Positions 25,420-33,849 of a stretch of DNA of 34,180 bases are shown here, piece by piece. Source of the stretch: Gammaproteobacteria bacterium (lineage in GTDB: Bacteria > Pseudomonadota > Gammaproteobacteria > Pseudomonadales > Oceanobacteraceae); NCBI GenBank assembly GCA_013373125.1, contig JABXIK010000042.1:1-34180 (forward strand). Direction: 5' to 3'. Both the position numbers and the translations under genes were made by a program. A model generated the notes under the pieces. That model was not told where the DNA came from and searched no databases. It worked only from the letters and a program-made list of their open reading frames with translations. Numbering within the stretch: the first letter of the stretch is position 1; each line of letters opens with the position of its first letter.

Positions 25420-26532
25420 TCATTTGGAAAATACGCAGCAGTTTCTACCAGACTGCTTCGCTTTATATAGCGCCTTATCCGCCCGCTCGATCACTTGCTC
25501 GTAGTTTTGACCTGAGTGTTGCTGTGCCACCCCAAAGCTAGCGGTAATATGCAGCGCCTTTTGTTTGGATTTTTGCCCACGTTTACTCTTCTTACGTACC
25601 AAGCTCTTAGGGTAAAGAGCGTAGTCGGCAATGCGTTTACGAGTATCTTCTAAGGCTTGGCGAACTTCTTCCTGTGTCTGTTTATTAAAGACCAAACAGA
25701 ATTCTTCGCCACCATATCGATATGCTTTTGCGCCTCGGGTTTGGCTGATCAACTTAGCAATCATCTTCAACACATCATCCCCCACCTGATGCCCATAGGT
25801 GTCATTAAAATTCTTAAAGTGATCCACATCCACCATGGCCACAAAGTAATGCTTACCCTGGGTTTTTAATTTGAATTCAAGGGCCCTGCGCCCCATGATG
25901 CCGGTGAGTTCATCCACAAAGGACATGACATAGCTATCAAGAGTGAGCGAAAACAAAGACACTAACGCTACCCACAAGTACAGATAATTGTCATCACTCC
26001 ACTTTATGCCCACGGCAACAATCATGAGTAAAGGCCAATAACTGGACCACCGACCGATGCGCCCCCAAAAGCGTAGAAACAGCAATGGAGTGAGAGCAAA
26101 CAACACGCTAGGCCAAAGAATAGGGTAGTACGCGAATTCCACCCAAGCAGCTGGTACTTTAAACCAACCTTTTGCCAAGGCGATGAAGACCCCTAACACC
26201 ACAAAATTCATCAAATGTAATGGATGCAGCCAAGGACGTTGACCCCATTGCAAATTCACCAACCACAAATACAGCAAGAAAAAATACAGTGCGAATGGCG
26301 CCGCCATGTTCAAACCCAAACCAACGGACTCTGGTAAAGATAAGATCAGCATAGGCAACACACTGAACACGGTCTGTTGTTGCACTAACAAAAAGGCGCG
26401 CCCAAAAGTAAACGCGATCAGCGCGGTTGACACATAATCAGGTAATAAAAAGCTACTATCGGGCAGAAATCCAATAGCAATGAGAGTTGATAAGGGAATG
26501 ACGATATTCAATATCGCCAATTGCAGTTTCAT
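25420..26532 (-). CDS. Multi-spanning membrane diguanylate cyclase (GGDEF domain)
   Basis: A 370-residue protein with about seven membrane helices (residues 5-200) followed by a GGDEF domain (about 205-370). The domain begins DELTGIMGRRALE, continues VDVDHFKNFNDTYGHQVGDDVL and has the active-site motif YGGEEF, so it should make cyclic di-GMP. The usual inhibitory RxxD site five residues before the motif is absent (the segment reads TRGAKAYRYGGEEF). A Lys/Arg-rich insertion (KSLVRKKSKRGQKSKQK) precedes the last strands. The membrane part has no named domain I can assign. AAGGA lies 7 nt upstream of the ATG. The stop is 25 nt from the receiver gene. Confidence 0.93.
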   Translation of the reverse strand: MKLQLAILNIVIPLSTLIAIGFLPDSSFLLPDYVSTALIAFTFGRAFLLVQQQTVFSVLPMLILSLPESVGLGLNMAAPFALYFFLLYLWLVNLQWGQRPWLHPLHLMNFVVLGVFIALAKGWFKVPAAWVEFAYYPILWPSVLFALTPLLFLRFWGRIGRWSSYWPLLMIVAVGIKWSDDNYLYLWVALVSLFSLTLDSYVMSFVDELTGIMGRRALEFKLKTQGKHYFVAMVDVDHFKNFNDTYGHQVGDDVLKMIAKLISQTRGAKAYRYGGEEFCLVFNKQTQEEVRQALEDTRKRIADYALYPKSLVRKKSKRGQKSKQKALHITASFGVAQQHSGQNYEQVIERADKALYKAKQSGRNCCVFSK

Positions 26533-26560
26533 AGCCGCATCCTTGGCAGAGTTGCTCTTC

Positions 26561-26566
26561 AGTATA
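26561..26566 (-). promoter_or_regulatory. Candidate -10 box upstream of the diguanylate cyclase gene
   Basis: TATACT on the minus strand, about 30 nt before the GGDEF gene start, with no convincing -35 partner. It would allow transcription separate from the AraC-type gene, 82 nt upstream. Confidence 0.25.
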
Positions 26567-26614
26567 GCTCAGATGGCTAAACCGGCGAGGCAAGCTCTGG
26601 TACAAGATGGCCAA

Positions 26615-27724
26615 TTATTGCTCGGATTGGTGCTGGGCGCGATATTCCGATGGGGTCAACTTATGCGCCTTTTTAAAGTGGCTATAAAACGTCGATTTAG
26701 CCGTAAACCCGGCGTCATACATGACTTGGGTAATGGTGTATTCAGGCTTATCCAATAATAAGTTGGCCGCAAACTGCACGCGCAAATCATTGATGAACTC
26801 GTAAAAGGTTTGCCCATGACCTTGATTGATGATCATGGACAATTTATTCGGTGTGGAACCCAACGCCTGAGCCAGCATACTCAAGGTGAGATCGGAACGC
26901 AGGTACACACCCTGATCCAAAATGGTCTGACGTAATTGCGCACCCGCCAGCTTTATATCTTCATCGGCTTTTTGTGAAGCTTCTTCATTCGTACCAATTG
27001 GCTCACCCGGAATCAGCGGAGAAAAACTCGCTACCTTCCAATTTTCCCAAGCGGTATCGGCGGCAATATACAAAAAGAACAATACGTACAATATAAAACC
27101 AATATCACCAAGGGATACAGCATCGCCGGCAGGATGACCAAATGCACTCACCACTTGGCAAATCGTCACCAGAATCGTAGCCACTAAAACCTGTGCCATC
27201 TTATGCCAGCTCTTAGGTAAGGTTTGACTCTGATAACTGGCCCAGTTGTGCTTGAGTCGACGTAACAAAACCACCGCCGCTGCCACATACACCAACATAG
27301 TCAGGCCAGCAAACGCGCTCACCAAATTAAATAAAGCGGTATAGCCGGCTTGCTCGTAATCCACATCAATGGCGGTTTGCCACCATGGCACGTAAGAAAA
27401 AATATCACTGCACAACCACAACACCATTATGGGCAATGTCATTGGCAGAAAGTCTCGCAAAGTCACGTGGGCATGAGTAGATATATGACTGATGTACCCT
27501 AGGAGTAACGGTCCGGGCAAGAAAATGATCGTCAATAATATGAAATACAATTTAGGGGAAATATAAAAATCTTGAGCGTCTAGGATGATCAAGCCCAAAT
27601 AGCTGGCAAGAAAAAACAGGAAAGCAGACAACCAGTAGCGAGAACGACAGTCGATCATTAACAACATGCCAGCCATTAACAAACAACTTATACCCAAAAA
27701 AATATAAAGCCCAAGCACAAACAA
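26615..27724 (-). CDS. Membrane-embedded AraC-family transcriptional regulator
   Basis: A 369-residue protein with about seven hydrophobic helices in residues 1-225 and a C-terminal AraC-type double helix-turn-helix (about 265-365): LTLSMLAQALGSTPNKLSMIINQ is the first helix-turn-helix, and YTITQVMYDAGFTAKSTFYSHFKKAHKLTPSEYR carries the second and the family signature. It probably senses an envelope or membrane signal and binds DNA while anchored. Location upstream of the diguanylate cyclase on the same strand suggests a functional group. The target genes are unknown. Confidence 0.9.
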   Translation of the reverse strand: MFVLGLYIFLGISCLLMAGMLLMIDCRSRYWLSAFLFFLASYLGLIILDAQDFYISPKLYFILLTIIFLPGPLLLGYISHISTHAHVTLRDFLPMTLPIMVLWLCSDIFSYVPWWQTAIDVDYEQAGYTALFNLVSAFAGLTMLVYVAAAVVLLRRLKHNWASYQSQTLPKSWHKMAQVLVATILVTICQVVSAFGHPAGDAVSLGDIGFILYVLFFLYIAADTAWENWKVASFSPLIPGEPIGTNEEASQKADEDIKLAGAQLRQTILDQGVYLRSDLTLSMLAQALGSTPNKLSMIINQGHGQTFYEFINDLRVQFAANLLLDKPEYTITQVMYDAGFTAKSTFYSHFKKAHKLTPSEYRAQHQSEQ

Positions 27725-27934
27725 CCCTCATCGATCATCTTTCACGACTCAAGATTGAGATTGTAACCGTGCAAAAGGTGAATTAGGCAAATTAAATCCA
27801 AGAAACCTTCATTATTTTGGTTCGACTGGGTCGAGACGAACGAAAGATCCCTGCAAAACCTAATAATCCAGCCCCAGAAAAAGCCCAAAGGATGGCAAGT
27901 CAGTCTTATTCCCTTCCAATAGGCCTTACAAAAG

Positions 27935-27952
27935 TACCCTAAATTGCACTAT
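27935..27952 (+). promoter_or_regulatory. Shared upstream element, copy 1
   Basis: TACCCTAAATTGCACTAT, 58 nt before the ELWxxDGT lipoprotein start. The same 18-nt element, with at most one change, recurs before two other lipoprotein genes in this window at similar distance. Confidence 0.6.
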
Positions 27953-28010
27953 TGAGCGTTTTCGCATCATCACTAAGATGAGCCGCTCAAAATACAGATA
28001 GGTTCACCCC

Positions 28011-29660
28011 ATGAAATTATTGAAACCGGCATTTTATGTTGCCTCTGCTTTGGCGATCACCGCCTGCGGCGGCGGTTCTGGTGATTCAGATACCACGTCC
28101 AAAGAAGCCAACAACGATGCACCCCAAGCCAGTAATGTAAGCATTCGCTATAACACAGAAAAAACCCTTTATACTGGCAGCACACTTCAAGGCATGTATA
28201 GCTATAGCGACAACGAAGAAGATGCCGAAGGGGCGAGCCAATTCCGTTGGTTAGTGGACGGTGAAGTTAAAGGCACTGAACAAGACTACACCATCGCAAA
28301 AGCCGATGCCGACAAAGCCATTGTTTTCGAAGTGGTACCTGTTGCAGCCACAGGTTCACAAACCGGCACAGCAGTTCAATCCACAGAAGTCACCGCCACT
28401 TTACGCCAGTTCGTCCCCTTTACCGCTTATATTTCTGAAAACGAGCGCACCACCTTAATCACTGATGGCACCGAAGCCGGTACATTTTCGGTTAAGGATT
28501 TTAATACGGCAATTGCCAAGGAGCACATTTATTACTCAATCCAATTTGGTGATAAGTGGTTAATGAATCTGGATACCAGCTTTTATGGTAAAACCCTTGC
28601 CGTAACAGACGGCACCATCGAAGGCAGTCAGCTTGTTGATGGTGAAAACCTCAGTCAATTAAATCCATACAACTTCGTTGTCTTCAAAGACAGAGTATTC
28701 TTCACCGGCACCGACTCAGAAGGCGATTCAGAACTGTGGGTGACAGATGGCACCGCCGAAGGGACGCAATTATTCTTGAACATCTCACTTGGGTATTTAA
28801 GCGGTACCACCCCCAATAAAGGTCTTCCTGGTAATTTCACCCCTATTGGTGACAAGATGGTTTTCACCGCTTACACCACCCGTACCGGCACAGAACCTTG
28901 GGTCACAGATGGTACGGTTGAAGGTACCCATATAATTCGCGATTTAAGCGGTGATTTTTATGGCTCAAATACCAGTTATTATTTCAGCTTTAATGGCAAA
29001 GCCTACTTCACTTATAACTCTTTTCTTTACACCAGCGACGGCACCTCAGAAGGCACACATGCACTTATGAATTCAGGGCCAACCAATGTGAGCGCCCATA
29101 CTCTGTTCAAAGATAAATTAGTGTTAGTGGCAACAGACGACGGCTACAACGCAGGTGCAGGCTTATGGGTTTCAGACGGCACGGCAGAAGGCACCACCTA
29201 CTTAGACTCTAAAACAGGCGGCGATCGCATCTACTACATAGTAGCCACAGATGATCATGTGTATTACAGCACCACATCGGCTCTATACAGTTATAACGAA
29301 ACCGAAGGCGTTAAGCTGATCAATGGCACCCACTACAGCATTACTGAGTTGATGGTGTTGAATAATCAGGTGTTCTTCAATGCCACAGATGGTGAAGGTT
29401 ACGGCCTACACACAGTTGAAAACAATGAGATTAAATTGGTTAAGAAACCCAATAACGACAGCGTCAACGCACAACTAGTCAATATATTCACCTTGAATGA
29501 CGAGATTTTCTTTAACGCGGATGACGGCATTCACGGCAATGAACTCTGGCATTCAGATGGCACAGAAACCGGCACGGCTTTACTTAAAGACATCCTAGGA
29601 GGAAGCGAGCCAAGCCATCCAAGCACGTGTCATTTATTATCAACAATATGTCGTCGATAA
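28011..29660 (+). CDS. ELWxxDGT-repeat lipoprotein, probably 3'-truncated
   Basis: A 549-residue predicted lipoprotein. Signal peptide with lipobox ITAC (Cys20) is followed by a Gly/Ser/Asp linker and an Ig-like segment (about 42-140, with GMYSYSDNEEDAEGASQFRWLVDG). The rest is built of about eight degenerate ELWxxDGT repeats, for example ELWVTDGTAEGTQLF, EPWVTDGTVEGTHII, GLWVSDGTAEGTTYL and ELWHSDGTETGTALLKDI, probably forming a beta-propeller at the cell surface. The C-terminus (PSTCHLLSTICRR) is unlike the family. Reading one base out of frame from about 29623 gives RVIYYQQYVVDNNL, which fits the start of a further repeat and stops at the terminator, so the gene seems to have lost its 3' end and picked up a frameshift. 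Function unknown. Confidence 0.82.
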   Translation: MKLLKPAFYVASALAITACGGGSGDSDTTSKEANNDAPQASNVSIRYNTEKTLYTGSTLQGMYSYSDNEEDAEGASQFRWLVDGEVKGTEQDYTIAKADADKAIVFEVVPVAATGSQTGTAVQSTEVTATLRQFVPFTAYISENERTTLITDGTEAGTFSVKDFNTAIAKEHIYYSIQFGDKWLMNLDTSFYGKTLAVTDGTIEGSQLVDGENLSQLNPYNFVVFKDRVFFTGTDSEGDSELWVTDGTAEGTQLFLNISLGYLSGTTPNKGLPGNFTPIGDKMVFTAYTTRTGTEPWVTDGTVEGTHIIRDLSGDFYGSNTSYYFSFNGKAYFTYNSFLYTSDGTSEGTHALMNSGPTNVSAHTLFKDKLVLVATDDGYNAGAGLWVSDGTAEGTTYLDSKTGGDRIYYIVATDDHVYYSTTSALYSYNETEGVKLINGTHYSITELMVLNNQVFFNATDGEGYGLHTVENNEIKLVKKPNNDSVNAQLVNIFTLNDEIFFNADDGIHGNELWHSDGTETGTALLKDILGGSEPSHPSTCHLLSTICRR

Positions 29661-29669
29661 TAACCTTTA

Positions 29670-29695
29670 AAAACGCAGCCTCGGCTGCGTTTTTT
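29670..29695 (+). terminator. Cassette terminator, copy 1
   Basis: An 11-bp stem AAAAACGCAGC / GCTGCGTTTTT with CTCG loop, immediately after the ELWxxDGT gene. The same hairpin follows the next two lipoprotein genes. Confidence 0.92.
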
Positions 29696-29866
29696 CATTG
29701 ATAAATCTTGAACACCTTCACAAAAAGCATCACGTCTTAGTTTCACTGCATGTTTCTGAGTTTCATTGGACCCAAGCGGACGTCATCTTTTTCAAACAAA
29801 CTACTCTGCTTGCAACCCATGCCATTGGGCCATTTTTTCATTCAACCAAAGATAGACGGCCGAGCC

Positions 29867-31723
29867 ATGAAATTGCGTCAACCCATTTTTTATTTAGCAA
29901 CTGCATTTTTTATTACCGCCTGCGGTGGCGGAAGTAGCAGTAGCAACTCCAGTAGCAAAGAGCAACTCACGGATCTGACGGGTCAGGTTTCAGGTATCAG
30001 TGGTGTAAGCTATGTAACCTTTAATGAGAATCACGAAGAAACTGGCAGTGGCATCATCAACAGCAACAACGAATTTACATTTAATGCTGGTGATAGCATC
30101 GCATTATATTTAGGCGGCGCTGAGCTAGGTTCCGCCCCTGCACAACGCACCATGCGGTTAATCGATTTTTTCTCCAACATGCCACAGGATGCCGCTTCAT
30201 TCCGCCAATCCTTACGTCAACCCGAGTATTCGAGAATAAAATTACAAGCCACAACCAATGGCACTTACTACTCTAAAACACAAGAGAGCAGCCTATATCG
30301 CGCATCCAATACCATGCGCTTGTTAATTGCTTTAGATGCAGATAAAGACACCAGTAATGGGTTGGATCTGCTAAGCGGTGATTGGCTTTACAAATTAGCA
30401 GATGAAACCGCCGATAGCCTTAACCTTAATGCCAATATGTTTGAGTTTGCAGATTCACAAGCCATGCTGAATTTCCAAAACAAGTATGACATCAGCATCA
30501 ATATGGATGTCAGCACTCCGCTGGCTAGTTTGTATGATCTTGCTCAAATACAGATTCAAGCAAATCGCCGGACTGGGTTTGAAACGCCAGAAAAAGTCGT
30601 GGAAATTCCCACCACCTATGAATATGACGAGCAGCAGCGCATCATCAAACAAGTTAAAGTCGTGGATTATGAAAAAATGCCTAAGATATCCACGAAAAAC
30701 ATCATTACCACTACTGTGTTTGAGTACGATGATCGAGGCAATCTCACTAAAGAGCATGTCACAACTGACAACAATAACGATGGTGTCATCGATAACTTTG
30801 TCTTCAAAACCATGACGTATAATGATTTTGGTAAATTGCTAACGTTGACCTTAGACGAAGGCAGCAACCCAGAAAGTACGACATTCCGACGTAAAGTCTC
30901 TGAGTACACGTATGCCAATTCAGAGTTACAACCCGATTCAATTACACACAAAACCGACTTCACTGCGGATGGCCATTTTGATGTCTATACCAAGAACATG
31001 TTTTATTACAATGCCAATGGCACATTAAAATCCGTTATGCGCGCAGACAGTGATGAATCCGGTGCCACCGTCACTATTTATGACAATTATGCCTACACTT
31101 ACAACGAGCAAAACTTGGTGAGCCTTGAAGCATTTAACCCATCTTTTACTGGACCGAATCCAGACCGCGAAGTGCAAGGTGTATTCACCTATAACCAAAA
31201 CAGCATTACCAAAACCACGACAACCGTGGAAATGGGCCCTGCCATTCCGCTGAATAATTACAAAAGTATCCTGACAGAAGAATTTGATGAGAATGGATTT
31301 TTAACCAAGAAAATCTACTCTCGCTATGCCAATGACGAATTACAATCCACGATAGAAGTACCCTACACCTACGATGCACAACAACGTATGACGCAATGCC
31401 AAATGCGCATAGACAGCAATGCTGACGCACAAGTGGATCGTGTTGATGAAATTCAGCTGACTTACACCAATGATGGCGCCGAAAAAATCACGACCATCCT
31501 CAATGATAACTCCACTGAAAACACCGCGACCTATGGCCCAAATGCTCGCCTTGAGAAAGAGCCGCGCAATGATGACACTTGGGAATACTGGTATGAGTTT
31601 AATTATTCAGCCAATACCACCAATGATGGCGTGCGTTATTTAGTACATGAATACCTCTACGCTGACCGCAATAATTTGGTGAATAACCCCCAAGGATGTG
31701 AGCTAAAATTGCCACCAAATTAA
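29867..31723 (+). CDS. Lipoprotein with RHS/YD-like repeats (paralogue 1)
   Basis: A 618-residue predicted lipoprotein; the ATG at 29867 starts a normal signal peptide with lipobox ITAC (Cys20) and Ser-rich linker, whereas the longer frame from 29750 would bury it. Residues of about 35-235 form an N-terminal domain (GQVSGISGVSYVTF, DSIALYLGGAELGSAPAQRTM, TMRLLIALDADKDTSNGLDLLSGDW) shared with the two downstream paralogues. From about 240 on there are ten or so YD-like repeats (YEYDEQQRIIKQ, FEYDDRGNLTKE, YTYNEQNLVSLE, YTYDAQQRMTQC), alternating with acidic loops such as DNNNDGVIDNF and TADGHFDVYTK that look like calcium-binding turns. There is no C-terminal toxin or peptidase domain. Probably a surface-exposed beta-rich repeat protein. 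Function unknown. Confidence 0.8.
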   Translation: MKLRQPIFYLATAFFITACGGGSSSSNSSSKEQLTDLTGQVSGISGVSYVTFNENHEETGSGIINSNNEFTFNAGDSIALYLGGAELGSAPAQRTMRLIDFFSNMPQDAASFRQSLRQPEYSRIKLQATTNGTYYSKTQESSLYRASNTMRLLIALDADKDTSNGLDLLSGDWLYKLADETADSLNLNANMFEFADSQAMLNFQNKYDISINMDVSTPLASLYDLAQIQIQANRRTGFETPEKVVEIPTTYEYDEQQRIIKQVKVVDYEKMPKISTKNIITTTVFEYDDRGNLTKEHVTTDNNNDGVIDNFVFKTMTYNDFGKLLTLTLDEGSNPESTTFRRKVSEYTYANSELQPDSITHKTDFTADGHFDVYTKNMFYYNANGTLKSVMRADSDESGATVTIYDNYAYTYNEQNLVSLEAFNPSFTGPNPDREVQGVFTYNQNSITKTTTTVEMGPAIPLNNYKSILTEEFDENGFLTKKIYSRYANDELQSTIEVPYTYDAQQRMTQCQMRIDSNADAQVDRVDEIQLTYTNDGAEKITTILNDNSTENTATYGPNARLEKEPRNDDTWEYWYEFNYSANTTNDGVRYLVHEYLYADRNNLVNNPQGCELKLPPN

Positions 31724-31738
31724 ACGCTTAACCATCTT

Positions 31739-31766
31739 AAAAAACGCAGCCTCGGCTGCGTTTTTT
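31739..31766 (+). terminator. Cassette terminator, copy 2
   Basis: A 12-bp stem AAAAAACGCAGC / GCTGCGTTTTTT with CTCG loop, 16 nt after paralogue 1. It also marks the left boundary of the first tandem repeat unit. Confidence 0.92.
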
Positions 31767-31788
31767 ATATGCCATTTCGATCTGACAA

Positions 31789-31806
31789 TACCCTAAATCG
31801 CACTAT
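31789..31806 (+). promoter_or_regulatory. Shared upstream element, copy 2
   Basis: TACCCTAAATCGCACTAT, 55 nt before the paralogue 2 start. Together with the preceding CTGACA it resembles a sigma-70 promoter: CTGACA, 16 nt, TATATG. Confidence 0.6.
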
Positions 31807-31861
31807 ATGCCCCCTCTTCCCCGACACTTAAACTCCTGCACACAAAAAAAGGAATACCTAT

Positions 31862-33700
31862 ATGAAACGACTTCTTTTAAGCGCTATCTCTGTGGCTGCA
31901 CTCACGGCCTGTGGCAGTGGCAGTGGCAATGGCAATGGCAATGGCAATGACAATGGCGGTGACAATGGCGGCGATAGTAGCGCGCCAACAGGTCAAATCT
32001 CTGGCATTACTGGCCTTGGCTATGAAACAGAAAGCCAGTCTGGCGTTATTAACCAGAATAACGAGTTCAACTTTAAAGACGGAGAAACTATCACCCTACT
32101 CCTAGGTGGCGCCGAATTAGCCTCCGCCCCTGTGCAACGCAGCATGACCCTAATGGATTTTTTCCCAACGCTACCTTCTGATGCAGCCGGGTTACGTCAA
32201 GCTCTAAGATTGCCTGAGTACGCCCGTGAAACGTTACAAACTGCTTCGCGTAGCAGCAGTACAAGCAACTACACCCAAACAAGCAGCGACTTATACACAG
32301 CGTCGAACATCATGCGTTTATTAGTGGCATTAGATGAAGATGGCGACAGCAGCAATGGCTTAGATTTAAGCAGCGGTAACTGGCACACAAAACTGGCTAA
32401 CGAAACCGCCAGCAGCTTGAACCTTGCAAGTAACATGTTTGATTTTGCTAACTCACAAGCTATGTTGAACTTCCAAGATACCTATGCCCACTCCATCAAC
32501 ATGGATGTAGCGGAGCCTTTGGCCGTCTTATATGACTTGTCACAAGTGACGATCTCAACCAATCGTTTAAGCGGTTTCACCACACCGGATTTATCGCCAT
32601 CTAAAACCATGGTGTATGAATACGATGCTCAACAACGCATCGTGAAGCAAACCTCCACCAGTAGCTCGACCCCAACTAAGTCAATAGTCTTCACATTTGA
32701 ATACGATGCCAAAGGCAACCTCATTAAAGACTTTAATGAATACGGCTCAAATACGGATGCAACACTGAATACGTTTGATCGCAAAACTTACACCTACAAT
32801 GCATTCGGCAAGGAACTCAGCAGAACTGAAGATTATGACCAAGATGCCGGTGGCGCTTTCAGAAGAAAAATATATGACACTACATACTTAAACGATCGCG
32901 TTTTCCCAAACATCAAAACGTACAAAGTAGACTATACAGCGGACGGAACATTTGATTATTTTAGTAAAACCACCAGTACATACGACGAGAATAATCTTAT
33001 CACCACTAGCCTTGATCAAACCGTGGATGAGAATGGCAACCCTGTCAGTACGTCTTCTCGCTATGTATATCAATACAACGATCAGCAACAAGTAACGCGT
33101 CAGGATTATGAAAACTCATTTTCAGGTGATACCGCACAAAGCATTACACGCAATGACTACACCTATGTTGGCAACACTATTACTAACACAGAAACATATA
33201 TTAATTTAAATGCACCTCAAGATAGTAACGCCAAGGAAGAAGTATTTGTTGAAACGCTTAATGATGCAGGTCATATCATCAAGAAAACCAAGGCTGAATA
33301 CCGTTATGATTCTCTAGATGCTTATGGTGAGGTGGACTACACCAGTGACAGTAATGAACGCATTACACAATGTCTATATAGCATTGATAATACCGGTGAC
33401 GAACAATTTGATTACGCAACCAAGACAATTCAAGATTACGATGCAAATGGTATTACCTCTATTTCCTCTTTATATGACGACGACAACGACGGTGTATTTG
33501 TTCATGATGATACTATCGGGGCCAGTTATGGCAGCCAAGGGGAGTTATTGAGCGAAAACCGCGAAAACCGCTTGTTCAGTTACTCCAGCGATACCACTAA
33601 CGATGGCGTGCGCTACTTGGTTCATGAATACCTAGACATTACCCGTGAAGTCTTACGAAACTCCAGCATTTGTAAGCTAGATGTTTCCAGCGCGAAATAA
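31862..33700 (+). CDS. Lipoprotein with RHS/YD-like repeats (paralogue 2)
   Basis: A 612-residue predicted lipoprotein, paralogue of the genes on either side. Signal peptide with lipobox LTAC (Cys17), then a low-complexity Gly/Asn/Asp/Ser linker encoded by GGCAAT hexamer repeats. The N-terminal domain (about 42-235) has ISGITGLGYETESQSGVINQ, FKDGETITLLLGGAELASAPVQ and LLVALDEDGDSSNGLDLSSGNW. The remainder holds about ten YD-like repeats (YEYDAQQRIVKQ, FEYDAKGNLIKD, YTYNAFGKELS, YQYNDQQQVTRQ) interleaved with acidic turns (TADGTFDYF, DNTGDEQFDY, DDDNDGVFVHD). It ends with RYLVHEYLD and a late cysteine (SICKLD), features shared with paralogue 1 (RYLVHEYLY, GCEL). AAGGAA precedes the ATG. Probably exported to the cell surface; function unknown. 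Confidence 0.82.
   Translation: MKRLLLSAISVAALTACGSGSGNGNGNGNDNGGDNGGDSSAPTGQISGITGLGYETESQSGVINQNNEFNFKDGETITLLLGGAELASAPVQRSMTLMDFFPTLPSDAAGLRQALRLPEYARETLQTASRSSSTSNYTQTSSDLYTASNIMRLLVALDEDGDSSNGLDLSSGNWHTKLANETASSLNLASNMFDFANSQAMLNFQDTYAHSINMDVAEPLAVLYDLSQVTISTNRLSGFTTPDLSPSKTMVYEYDAQQRIVKQTSTSSSTPTKSIVFTFEYDAKGNLIKDFNEYGSNTDATLNTFDRKTYTYNAFGKELSRTEDYDQDAGGAFRRKIYDTTYLNDRVFPNIKTYKVDYTADGTFDYFSKTTSTYDENNLITTSLDQTVDENGNPVSTSSRYVYQYNDQQQVTRQDYENSFSGDTAQSITRNDYTYVGNTITNTETYINLNAPQDSNAKEEVFVETLNDAGHIIKKTKAEYRYDSLDAYGEVDYTSDSNERITQCLYSIDNTGDEQFDYATKTIQDYDANGITSISSLYDDDNDGVFVHDDTIGASYGSQGELLSENRENRLFSYSSDTTNDGVRYLVHEYLDITREVLRNSSICKLDVSSAK
31914..31972 (+). repeat. GGCAAT-type hexanucleotide microsatellite
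   Basis: A run of degenerate GGCAGT/GGCAAT/GACAAT/GGCGGT hexamers encoding the Gly-Ser/Gly-Asn/Asp linker after the lipidated cysteine of paralogue 2. The corresponding linker of the downstream copy is 15 codons shorter. Confidence 0.85.
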
Positions 33701-33720
33701 ATTGAGTGTCATAACCAATT

Positions 33721-33748
33721 AAAAAACGCAGCCTCGGCTGCGTTTTTT
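33721..33748 (+). terminator. Cassette terminator, copy 3
   Basis: A 12-bp stem AAAAAACGCAGC / GCTGCGTTTTTT with CTCG loop, 20 nt after paralogue 2; identical to copy 2. Confidence 0.92.
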
Positions 33749-33770
33749 ATATGCCATATCGATCTGACAA

Positions 33771-33788
33771 TACCCTAAATTGCACTAT
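33771..33788 (+). promoter_or_regulatory. Shared upstream element, copy 3
   Basis: TACCCTAAATTGCACTAT, identical to copy 1, 61 nt before the paralogue 3 start, with the same CTGACA and TATATG context as copy 2. Confidence 0.6.
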
Positions 33789-33849
33789 ATGCCCCCTTTT
33801 CCCCCTCACTTAAACTTCTGCACACAAAACAACCAATAGGTATTCCTAT

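Larger units (their letters stand above)
31739..32237 (+). repeat. Tandem duplication unit, copy A (visible homologous part)
   Basis: This segment (terminator, leader and the first 126 codons of paralogue 2) is nearly identical to 33721-34180. The two differ by scattered single-base changes, a short change just before the start codon and a 45-nt in-frame length difference in the post-lipobox linker. The full unit length is about 1.98 kb. Confidence 0.9.

Noticed and set aside
29750..29866. Upstream extension of paralogue 1 by 39 codons
   Set aside because: It would place 39 residues before a standard lipoprotein signal peptide; the ATG at 29867 gives a signal peptide like those of its paralogues.
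29670..33748. Three identical short hairpins as a CRISPR-like or REP array
   Set aside because: Each lies just after a stop codon, has A/T runs on both sides and is about 2 kb from the next; these are terminators carried by duplicated genes.
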